A stretch of DNA of 64,000 nucleotides from Chitinibacter sp. FCG-7. Its GTDB lineage: Bacteria; Pseudomonadota; Gammaproteobacteria; Burkholderiales; Chitinibacteraceae. Position numbers and translations under genes: made by a program. Shown in pieces: positions 24,601 to 31,197 of this stretch. Positions within the stretch are counted from its first letter, which is position 1. Every line of letters starts with the position of its first letter. Under the pieces are notes generated by a model. The model had not been told where the DNA came from and did not search any database. It saw nothing but the letters and a program-made list of their open reading frames with translations. Location: contig NZ_CP157355.1 in NCBI RefSeq assembly GCF_040047665.1, positions 1,860,001-1,924,000 of the forward strand. The letters are read 5' to 3'.

Positions 24601-24687
24601 AAAAACATTGATCTGGGTGCGACCGGCTCCAATGATCAGACGGTGATCCAGACCTTGCTGAACAACAAGAATCTGCTCACCGATTAA
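6636..24687 (+). CDS. lapA: Giant LapA-like RTX biofilm adhesin (one internal frameshift)
   Basis: Surface adhesin exported by the type I system and held in the outer membrane through its N-terminal retention module. As sequenced it is two frames (6636-19463 and 19462-24687); removing one C at about 19458 gives a continuous protein of 6016 aa. Order: retention module (1-~150) with LapG site TAAG at 119-122; two cadherin/VCBS-like domains (~7190-7750); four Calx-beta-like domains (~7757-9300); 798-bp repeats (9306-18464); 318-bp Ig-like repeats (18465-21960); a T1SS-143-like domain (~21960-22400); VWA domain (~22430-23040); another cadherin-like domain (~23400-23690); RTX nonapeptides (~23870-24290); C-terminal secretion region. 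Ribosome site GGAG at 6624. The presence of LapB, C, D, E and G homologues around it supports c-di-GMP-controlled release. The symbol reflects function, not close homology. Confidence 0.9.
6990..7001 (+). other. LapG cleavage site (TAAG) in the adhesin retention module
   Basis: Codons for T119-A120-A121-G122. LapG proteases cut LapA-type adhesins between two alanines in a (T/P)AAG motif about 110-130 residues from the N-terminus, and this is the only such motif placed there. It follows a predicted helix (LSEELEA) and precedes a Gly-rich stretch. Cleavage would separate the periplasmic plug from the surface-exposed remainder. Confidence 0.75.
9306..18464 (+). repeat. Tandem array of 798-bp (266-aa) Calx-beta-like repeats, 11 full and one half copy
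   Basis: Units begin at 9306, 10104, 10902, 11700, 12498, 13296, 14094, 14892, 15690, 16488, 17286 and 18084 (each DNDQPHVQS...), with exactly 798 bp spacing; the twelfh stops after 381 bp. Each unit holds two Calx-beta-like domains, one starting HVQSITQ and one ITIVGAG. Copies differ at only a few sites: VTLDH/VMLDH, LNAKTE/LTAKTE, TGDDVF/TPDSVF and linked synonymous changes. These occur in shuffled combinations, indicating recombination or conversion between units. Confidence 0.95.
18465..21960 (+). repeat. Tandem array of eleven 318-bp (106-aa) Ig-like repeats
   Basis: Each unit contains [20 protein letters not shown] and DAAGN(S/T)GSA(T/S)DTEGYS. Two subtypes occur: A ([17 protein letters not shown]) and B ([17 protein letters not shown]). 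They alternate to give a 636-bp super-period in units 5-11, but units 3, 4 and 5 are all type A. These resemble the bacterial Ig-like modules of large RTX adhesins and probably extend the stalk. Confidence 0.93.
19455..19463 (+). other. Frameshift in adhesin repeat unit 4
   Basis: The first frame reads NPNITVR and then TGA at 19461-19463. Sister units read NPNITADD or NPSITVDD. Deleting the C at 19458 restores I-T-V-D-D and joins exactly to the frame that continues to 24687. The site is not a homopolymer. It sits in the unit where the A/B alternation of the array is broken, so a repeat-assembly artefact, a recombination scar or a true off-switch are all possible. Confidence 0.85.
22430..23040 (+). 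other. von Willebrand factor A domain within the adhesin
   Basis: The segment begins [13 protein letters not shown], a canonical MIDAS D-x-S-x-S motif (codons 22459-22473), and continues with the VWA fold: [36 protein letters not shown] and [12 protein letters not shown] domains in RTX adhesins bind ligands or cations at the distal end of the protein. Confidence 0.88.
23865..24290 (+). other. RTX calcium-binding nonapeptide region of the adhesin
   Basis: Glycine/aspartate nonapeptides such as [45 protein letters not shown] and GNDLLRGDA. They fold on calcium outside the cell and mark type I secretion substrates. The final ~130 residues carry the uncleaved C-terminal export signal. Confidence 0.92.
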
Positions 24688-24710
24688 TCGGCGGCCTTGG
24701 CTCCAACAAA

Positions 24711-24739
24711 AAACCCCTGATTGGTATCAGGGGTTTTTT
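24711..24739. terminator. Rho-independent terminator after the adhesin
   Basis: Stem AAACCCCTGAT / ATCAGGGGTTT with loop TGGT, followed by a T run, 24 bp after the adhesin stop. The A run on the left side lets it also end transcripts of lapD coming from the other strand. Confidence 0.9.
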
Positions 24740-24746
24740 ATTGCAT

Positions 24747-24796
24747 GGGTATTTGTCTCTAGGTCAATTCAGTAAGGCTCTGTATGGATATACCCC
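24747..24796. repeat. Dispersed palindromic element, copy A
   Basis: GGGTAT, then 10 nt ending CTAG, 17 nt, 10 nt beginning CTGTA, then ATACCCC. It has the geometry shared by the copies at 29464, 30681, 52933 and 61415. Its end touches the lapD stop codon (TTA at 24797-24799). Function unknown. Confidence 0.6.
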
Positions 24797-26709
24797 TTAA
24801 TTGGCCTTGCTGTCGGTGATCGGCCCCGTTGCGCCGGTAAGCCCCAGTTGCTCCAGCTGTTGCCATTCGGCGTCGGTGCGTACCATTTCGGCGATCAGCA
24901 TCAGATCCAGATTGCGGGCAATGCCGACCACCGCTTTGACCAGCTGCTGGTTGCCGCTGTGCTGGTTGATTTCATGCACAAAGGTACTATCGATTTTCAA
25001 ATAGTCGAGCGGCAAATCGTACAGTTTGGACATGCTGCCAATCTGGCGGTAGAAGTGCTCGATCCCCACTTTGATGCCGTGGCGATGCATTTCGGCGGCA
25101 AAGGTGGCCAGCGATTCCACATCGTCGATCAGCGCATGCTCGTTCACTTCCAGCCACAGGCGTTGCAGGCTGGCGCTCTCTTGCTGGGACAGCAGCAAGG
25201 TCAGCTCGCGACGGAAGCCGGGGTTGCTGATCGAGGCCGGGGCAATATTGACTGCCAGATCGTGCTGGTGTTGTGCCAGCTGTTGCAGTGCCAGCCGGAT
25301 GGCGGCCAGATCCAGATCAGGCAAAAGCTTGAAGCGGCTGGCAAACGGCATGAACAGCCCGGTACCGAATGCAGCTCACCGCTTTCAGGGTCGGGCAGGC
25401 GCAGCATCAGTTCGTGGTGCAGCAGCTGGCCGGAAAAATCGAGCACGGCAAAGCTGGTGGCAATCAGTTGGTTCTGCTCAATGGCCGCCTGCAGGCGTTC
25501 GCGCCAGTAGGTATTGGAGCGGTTGGTTTTGTGGTGAATGAATTCGGCTGCGCATACGGCATTGTGCGGGTGCGCTTCAGCACGCGCCAGCGCGGCATCG
25601 GTACGGCTGAGCAGGCTGCTAATCGTATCGCCCAGCTCGTATTCGGCGTAGCCAATATGCAGCAAATTGCTCACCTGCGGCGACAGGCTGCCGATTTCGG
25701 CGAGTAGCTGGGTGGCAAAAGCCGGGCTGTCTTCCAGCCCTGGCGTTGCCAGCACAAAATCGGCGCCATTGAGGCGAGCCGCTTGCCAGTCGTCCTGGCT
25801 GTCGGCGTAATGAGCCAGCCGCGTGGCCAGATCCATCAGCAAGCGGTCGGTGGCTTCACGGCCCAGATTCCGGTTTAGCCCGGCCAGATTATTGAGCCGC
25901 AGCATGAATAAAGTGCCATCAGGCAGGCTTTCCTCGGCAGAGAGCAGATTGGCCAGGCGCGCCATAAAGAAGCTGCGGTTGGCCAGCCCGGTTACTGAGT
26001 CGCGGTTGGCATCGTATTTCAGCTGCTCGATGTGCGCCGATTGTTCGTCAAACATGGATTTGACCCGGGCCACCATGCTATTCATGGCATTGGCCATCGG
26101 GCGCAGCTCGATATACGGCGGCGGCGGCACATGGATGAATTTGCGCTCGCTGATCGCCGCTGCTTGCGCCATCATTTGCAAAATAGGCCGACGTATACGG
26201 TTAAGCAGTATATTCATCAATAGCCCGGTGAAGATACCCCCGAAGAGCATCCAGAAAAACAGCTTTTTGCCATTGGCCCATAGCGATTCATAGGCAAAGC
26301 GCGAGTGTGCGCTGATCTGGACTTTACCGGCCTGTTTCCAGCCATTGCTGATCAGTGCCTCGCCCGGCTGCACGGTAATCGGAAAACGCTGGACGAACCA
26401 GGCGGGCACCTTGGTGGGCAATTCGCGATTGTATTGCTCGTAAATGGTTTTGCCGTGCGGATCGCTAATCCGTATCCAGGCAAAATGCCCCGAATCAAAC
26501 AAGGCATTGGTCATTAATTCAACCATGGCCGGATCATTGGCCTGCTGCGAAATCGACAGCGCCAGCGCCGAGGCGGTGTCGCTGCTTTGCGTATAAAGCT
26601 GGGTTTGCAAATAATCGCGCGCACTGAATGTACTGATCAGCAAGGCCACAATAAATGCGACCAAGGCCGAAGCAATAATCATCAGCCAGACCTGGCGAAA
26701 TAAAGACAT
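24797..26709 (-). CDS. lapD: LapD-like c-di-GMP receptor (degenerate GGDEF-EAL), frameshifted
   Basis: Inner-membrane receptor that, when bound to cyclic-di-GMP, sequesters LapG and protects the adhesin from cleavage. Parts in order: membrane segment (VWLMIIASALVAFIVALLI), periplasmic LapD/MoxY-type domain including a SNGWKQAG loop, second membrane segment, HAMP, GGDEF domain with RLNGADF in place of the active motif, and EAL domain with ELMLRL in place of EAL. Both enzyme sites are therefore inactive, as in LapD. One base is missing near 25365-25375: the frame reading through LHSVPG must shift to GLFMPFASRFKLLPD. Adding one base gives 637 aa, normal for the family. Start ATG at 26709 has AGGA 8 nt upstream. 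lapG ends 10 bp before it, forming a lapG-lapD operon. Confidence 0.9.
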
Positions 26710-26719
26710 AGTGCGTTCC

Positions 26720-27403
26720 TTAAAAATCAATTCCTTCGCTTTGCATGCGCAGCAGCACATCTTTCCAGCGCGATAAACGATCAATCGAACCCGAAGGCTG
26801 CGTGCCGCTACCGGCGTAGATGCCTTCATGGTTAAAGCTAAATACCGGGGTCAGATCTGGGCGACGGCTGGCCGGGCGGATATCGGTAATCAGATTATCC
26901 AGAACCAGCGGCTCGGCATCGGGGCTGGCGTAATAGGTTAGTACCATATGCGCCTGGCTCACGGTGCTGTTACTGCCGCCAATTTTAGCTTTGACATAAC
27001 TGAGGCGGAGTTTTTCCGGCGCAATACCCAATTCTTTCAGCGAAAAATACTTAATAATGGCAAAATCCTCGCAATCGCCAGCGGCTTTGCCTATGGTTTC
27101 CAAGGGCGTTGCCCAATAATCCGGGGCGTTCCAGATCTGGCTATCGTCGTTGAAACTGATTCTGCGATTGAAGTATTCGTTAACGCGTTTGAGTTTGTCG
27201 GTTTCGGATTGCGCCTTGATATTGCCAAACAGGGTTTGAATTTCGCCGAGCATTTTGCTGGCTGCACCGCCGTATTTGAGCTGGGCATTGCGGGCCAGTT
27301 TGTCAAAATCCCATTTGGACCAGGCGGGTAGCACAGCAACGACGAGCAGGAGCATTGCCATCATTAGCAATTGACTCAGCAGTCGTTGATATGAAATATG
27401 CAT
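26720..27403 (-). CDS. lapG: LapG-like periplasmic cysteine protease (transglutaminase-like, C93)
   Basis: Calcium-dependent periplasmic protease that cuts the adhesin at its di-alanine site. It starts with a signal-peptide-like segment (LLSQLLMMAMLLLVVAVLPAWS). The catalytic residues are visible: Cys in AAGDCEDFAI, His in SQAHMVLTY and Asp in VLDNLI. The conserved WDFDKLARNAQLKYG follows the signal sequence. The ATG at 27403 gives a standard signal peptide; an ATG at 27442 in the same frame would add 13 residues, and neither has a good ribosome site. It is the first gene of the lapG-lapD operon, divergent from the TolC-like gene. Confidence 0.9.
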   Translation of the reverse strand: MHISYQRLLSQLLMMAMLLLVVAVLPAWSKWDFDKLARNAQLKYGGAASKMLGEIQTLFGNIKAQSETDKLKRVNEYFNRRISFNDDSQIWNAPDYWATPLETIGKAAGDCEDFAIIKYFSLKELGIAPEKLRLSYVKAKIGGSNSTVSQAHMVLTYYASPDAEPLVLDNLITDIRPASRRPDLTPVFSFNHEGIYAGSGTQPSGSIDRLSRWKDVLLRMQSEGIDF

Positions 27404-27626
27404 ACAAGCTCGGAGCGTCAATGGTTGGGCCAATGTGGGCATTGCAGCGCGGCGTGAATGGATTTGCGCAGTTACTGAAAGGGTGAATCAGCCGCCTTGA
27501 TCCATATCTTGGCATAAAGCGGATTCATCTGGCACATAAATTACACCTAATTAAAATAGGGTTACTTGCAAAAGTAATTTTTACATAAAATAGCACGGTC
27601 GGCATTTAACATAATAGGGTAGAGGG
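27404..27626. promoter_or_regulatory. Divergent intergenic region between lapG and lapE
   Basis: 223 bp, clearly AT-richer than its surroundings from 27530 on. A weak sigma70-like pair toward lapE is TTACTT (27562) with TAAAAT (27586), 18 nt apart, and the ribosome site GAGGG lies just before the lapE ATG. No operator or element copy was recognised here. Confidence 0.35.
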
Positions 27627-29450
27627 ATGAGATTAAAGCCTGTAGTAGTGATGATGTTGCTCGCGAGTGCAGGCAGTAGCCTGGCAGCCGGTAGCCTGAA
27701 AGACGCGGTCGAACAAACCGTCCTTAAAAACCCCGAAGTGCGCGCCAAATGGCTGGGCTACAAAGCTTCCAGCGATGAGCAGGACGTTGCCAAGGCCAAT
27801 TACTACCCGCGCGTTGATCTGAATGCCTACACCGGCATGGAAAAACAGCAGCGCCCGACTGGCAATAAAGGCGGCGCTTTTGGCCATAGCGGCGTTAATC
27901 TTGAATTGCGCCAGATGCTGTTTGACGGCTTTGCCACCCAAAGCGAGGTGCGCCGTCTGGGCTATGGCAAACTGACCCGCTATTACGAATTGCTCGCCGC
28001 CAGCGATATGGCCGCGCTGGAAACCGTTAACGCCTACCTTGATGTGCTGCGCTACCGCGAGCTGGTTGAGCTGGCCAAAGACAACTACGCCATTCACAAA
28101 GAAACCTACGATCAGATTACCGAGCGCGTGAGCGCTGGCGTGGGCCGCCGCGTTGATCTGGAAACCGCCACTGGCCGTTTGGCGCTGGCCGAATCGAACT
28201 GGCTCACGCAAGCCTCCAACCTGCACGATGTCTCTGCCCGCTACGAGCGCCTGACTGGCTCGCTGCCCGCCGCCGACATGAGCAAGCCCGGCAGCCTGGC
28301 TGCTGCGCTGCCTGCAGACGCCGCTGCCTTGCGTGCGCAGCTGGTGCACAATCCGCAATTTAAAGCCGCCGTTTACAATATCCGCGCCGCCCGCGCCGAC
28401 GCCGAAAACAAGCAAAGCGACAACTACCCCACCTTCGAGCTGCGCGCCAGCCAGGGCCTGGACTGGAATCGTGACAATGTCGATGGCAGCTACAAAGACG
28501 GCGTCGTTCAGCTGGTGATGAACTACAACCTATTCCGTGGCGGTGCCAGCAAAGCCCGCGCCAGCCAGTACGCCGAACAACTGAATATCGCTTACGAAAT
28601 GCGCGACAAAACCTGCCGCGACATTCGCCAGACCACGCAGATCGCCTGGAACGACACCTTCCGCCTGAAAGAGCAGCTCAGCTACCTCGACCAGCATGTG
28701 CTCGCCACCGAAAAATCGCGCGACGCCTTCCGCCGCCAGTTCGACATCGGCCAGCGCTCATTGCTGGACGTACTCGATACTGAAAACGAATTGTTCGAAG
28801 CCAAAATCGCGCTGGTCAAAGCCGACTACGACTACCAGCTCTCGCACGCCCGCGTGCTGGCGCAAACACACCAGCTGCTCGCCACCTTGCAACTGGCCCC
28901 ATTGGAAAGCAGCGGCCCGGACGACAATCTGGGTGACAATGTCAGCGACGACGAAAAAGTGGCCTGCGCAGGCGGCATGATCGACAGCGTCAAGCTCGAT
29001 CGCGACGCCGCCATGGCCGCCCGCCCTCCGCGCACCGCTGTCGTTGCCGAAGTGACCCCCACACCGCAGCCAGCCCCTGCCGCGCCGGGCAGCAACTGCG
29101 ACAAAGCCATCAGCGATCTGGTCGGCAACTGGTCCGCCGCCTGGTCAGGCAAACAGCTTGACACCTACCTGAGCCTCTACGCCGCCAGCTTTGAAGCCAG
29201 TGGCGGGCGCACCCGCGCCGACTGGGAAACCAAACGCCGCGCTCGCGTTGGCAAGGAAGGCAGCATCACGCTCAAGCTGGACAATCAGACCTGCAAGATG
29301 AGCGGCAAAGACCGTGGCGAAGTGACCCTCACGCAGCACTACAGCTCGAAAGACTACAGCGACACCGTGCAGAAAACGCTGGAGCTGGTGCAAGAAGGCG
29401 GCAAATGGAAAATCAGCCGCGAACGAGTCACCAGCGGGCGTACCGAGTAA
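27627..29450 (+). CDS. lapE: TolC-family outer-membrane factor (LapE-like) with C-terminal NTF2-like domain
   Basis: Outer-membrane channel completing the type I secretion system. It starts with a signal peptide ([17 protein letters not shown]) and contains two TolC/OEP repeats: [20 protein letters not shown] and [20 protein letters not shown] mark the repeat starts, and [20 protein letters not shown] is the typical second-repeat motif. The channel part ends near residue 440. A Pro/Ala linker follows (~475-490), then ~115 residues ([24 protein letters not shown] ... [11 protein letters not shown]) resembling the SnoaL/DUF4440-type NTF2-like domain. At 607 aa it is about 150 longer than usual TolC proteins. 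Ribosome site GAGGG. Confidence 0.88.
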   Translation: MRLKPVVVMMLLASAGSSLAAGSLKDAVEQTVLKNPEVRAKWLGYKASSDEQDVAKANYYPRVDLNAYTGMEKQQRPTGNKGGAFGHSGVNLELRQMLFDGFATQSEVRRLGYGKLTRYYELLAASDMAALETVNAYLDVLRYRELVELAKDNYAIHKETYDQITERVSAGVGRRVDLETATGRLALAESNWLTQASNLHDVSARYERLTGSLPAADMSKPGSLAAALPADAAALRAQLVHNPQFKAAVYNIRAARADAENKQSDNYPTFELRASQGLDWNRDNVDGSYKDGVVQLVMNYNLFRGGASKARASQYAEQLNIAYEMRDKTCRDIRQTTQIAWNDTFRLKEQLSYLDQHVLATEKSRDAFRRQFDIGQRSLLDVLDTENELFEAKIALVKADYDYQLSHARVLAQTHQLLATLQLAPLESSGPDDNLGDNVSDDEKVACAGGMIDSVKLDRDAAMAARPPRTAVVAEVTPTPQPAPAAPGSNCDKAISDLVGNWSAAWSGKQLDTYLSLYAASFEASGGRTRADWETKRRARVGKEGSITLKLDNQTCKMSGKDRGEVTLTQHYSSKDYSDTVQKTLELVQEGGKWKISRERVTSGRTE

Positions 29451-29463
29451 TCACGCAGCAACA

Positions 29464-29512
29464 GGTATTGCCATGCAGGCCAATATGCAATTGGCCTGCA
29501 AGCAAATACCCC
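29464..29512. repeat. Dispersed palindromic element, copy B (best-paired stem)
   Basis: GGTAT, TGCCATGCAG, 17 nt, CTGCAAGCAA, ATACCCC. The central part is a perfect hairpin (GCAGGCCAAT / ATTGGCCTGC, loop ATGCA, 29475-29499). It lies 13 bp after the lapE stop and directly before that operon's terminator. Confidence 0.7.
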
Positions 29513-29517
29513 TTAGT

Positions 29518-29547
29518 GGCTCACCCCGGCGGTGAGCCGTTTTTATT
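29518..29547 (+). terminator. Rho-independent terminator after lapE
   Basis: Stem GGCTCACC / GGTGAGCC with loop CCGGC, followed by GTTTTTATTT. Confidence 0.9.
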
Positions 29548-29599
29548 TCAGTCGGTGCTATCTGTTACCATCGGCACTACTGTATTTCGACATCGTGTT

Positions 29600-30070
29600 A
29601 TGAAACTGAATATCATCGCCGTCGGCCATAAAATGCCTGACTGGATTAGCGAAGGCTACAACGAATTTGCCAAGCGCATGCCGCGTGATTTTGCGCTGAC
29701 GCTGACCGAGCTCAAGCCCGATAAACGCATCAGCGCGCGCACGCCACAGCAGGTGATGGCCGAGGAAGCCGAGCGGATTCTGGCGGCAATTCCGCACGAC
29801 GCCCGCGTGCTGGCGATGGACGAGCGCGGCGCGAACTGGACGACGATGAAGCTGGCTGAAAACATGAAGCAATGGCAAATCGATGGCCGCGAAACGGTGT
29901 TTATCATCGGCGGTACCGACGGACTTGACCCGAAAATCAAGCAACGCGCCGACCAATTATTGCAACTCTCGGCGATGACGCTACCACACGGCATGGTGCG
30001 CGTGATGCTGGCCGAGCAGTTGTATCGTGCGGTATCAATCCTGAATAATCATCCTTACCATCGCGAATAA
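29600..30070 (+). CDS. rlmH: 23S rRNA pseudouridine-1915 N3-methyltransferase RlmH
   Basis: SPOUT-class methyltransferase of 156 aa (normal length) that modifies pseudouridine 1915 in helix 69 of 23S rRNA. It starts [15 protein letters not shown]; the SAM-binding knot motifs [10 protein letters not shown] and [17 protein letters not shown] are intact, and it ends NNHPYHRE as in homologues. The frame stays open upstream but the ATG at 29600 fits the family. Its stop overlaps the maf start (TAATG). Confidence 0.95.
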   Translation: MKLNIIAVGHKMPDWISEGYNEFAKRMPRDFALTLTELKPDKRISARTPQQVMAEEAERILAAIPHDARVLAMDERGANWTTMKLAENMKQWQIDGRETVFIIGGTDGLDPKIKQRADQLLQLSAMTLPHGMVRVMLAEQLYRAVSILNNHPYHRE

Positions 30071-30660
30071 TGACTCAACTTTATCTGGCTTCCGGCAGCC
30101 CACGCCGCAAAGAACTCCTCGCGCAAACCGGCGTGATTTTCGAGCGCATCGCCGCGCCGATTGATGAAACCCCGCAGCCCAATGAAAACCCACGCGATTA
30201 TGTGATCCGCATGGCGGTGGAAAAAGCCGAATCGGGCTGGCGGCATTTACTGGAGATGGGCTTGGCGCTCAAACCGGTGCTGGCGTCTGATACCTCGGTG
30301 GTCTTGGGTGATGAAATCTTGGGCAAACCGCTTGATGCGGCTGATGCAAGTGTAATGCTGGCTAAACTATCGGGCACCACGCATGAAGTGCTCACCAGCT
30401 TGGCGCTGCGCACCGAAGCCGGCGTTGAAACGGTGCTGAACGCGAGCCGGGTGACGTTTGCCACGCTGAGCGAGGCGCAAATCGCGGCCTATGTCGCCAG
30501 CGGCGAACCGATGGACAAGGCGGGCGCCTATGGCATCCAAGGCGTCGGTGGTTTGTTTGTCGCGCATCTGGATGGCAGCTACACCGGCGTGATGGGTTTA
30601 CCGCTGTATGAAACGGCGCAACTGATCGCCAAGCAAGGCTTGGGGTTTATGGCGGCATAA
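30070..30660 (+). CDS. maf: Maf nucleotide pyrophosphatase (dTTP/UTP type)
   Basis: Hydrolyses non-canonical or excess nucleoside triphosphates to monophosphates. 196 aa. N-terminal LYLASGSPRRKELLAQ is the Maf signature; the catalytic Asp is in VLASDTSVVL; KPLDAADASVMLAKLSG and GAYGIQGVGG are conserved. It resembles the YhdE rather than the YceF subgroup. Translationally coupled to rlmH by one shared base. Confidence 0.92.
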   Translation: MTQLYLASGSPRRKELLAQTGVIFERIAAPIDETPQPNENPRDYVIRMAVEKAESGWRHLLEMGLALKPVLASDTSVVLGDEILGKPLDAADASVMLAKLSGTTHEVLTSLALRTEAGVETVLNASRVTFATLSEAQIAAYVASGEPMDKAGAYGIQGVGGLFVAHLDGSYTGVMGLPLYETAQLIAKQGLGFMAA

Positions 30661-30680
30661 TGCTGTCAGAGATGGTTTGT

Positions 30681-30729
30681 GGTATATGCCCGCAGCTCAT
30701 TTAATGATTGATCTACATAAATATACCCC
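30681..30729. repeat. Dispersed palindromic element, copy C
   Basis: GGTAT, ATGCCCGCAG, 17 nt, CTACATAAAT, ATACCCC. It fills most of the gap between maf and the S4 gene and ends just before that gene's ribosome binding site (AAGGA at 30732), so it could lie in the 5' leader. Confidence 0.65.
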
Positions 30730-30742
30730 CTAAGGAAGCAGT

Positions 30743-30955
30743 ATGACTCAGCATGTTTTTGAACTCTGCAACGAATATATCGCCCTGTGTGATTTACTGA
30801 AAGCCGTATCAATTGCCCCATCCGGTGGCATTGCCAAAATGATGATCGCCGCCGGCGATGTGCAAGTTGATGGCCAGATTGAAACCCGCAAAACCGCCAA
30901 AATCCGCGCCGGAATGGTAGTGAGTGCGCTGGGGGAGACGATCAAAGTCGTTTGA
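30743..30955 (+). CDS. Small S4-domain RNA-binding protein (YbcJ/RlbA type)
   Basis: A 70-aa protein consisting of one S4 domain: FELCNEYIALCDLLKAV, then SGGIAKMMIAAGDVQVDGQ and ETRKTAKIRAGMVV. Members bind structured RNA; the target is unknown. Ribosome site AAGGA 6 nt upstream. No terminator was seen after it; the following 240 bp to the next gene hold nothing recognised. Confidence 0.88.
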   Translation: MTQHVFELCNEYIALCDLLKAVSIAPSGGIAKMMIAAGDVQVDGQIETRKTAKIRAGMVVSALGETIKVV

Positions 30956-31197
30956 TATGTAATTTGGGTTGCTTTGAAAATATATCTTCAGACCGACAAA
31001 ACGCGGGCTGTACTGCTGTATTGGCCCGACGGCTGATTTTGCGTGGGGTGCCGAAAAAATGGAATTTAAATAGGGAGAAAATTTTCTAGTAACTTGCCCA
31101 TGAAAGCCCGGTTTCTTGCCTATGATTGAGACTGCCCGCCGTTGCGTCGCAATGGCACTGTGTCTCTGACCGGCCTGCTTTTCAGTGGAGCACCCCA

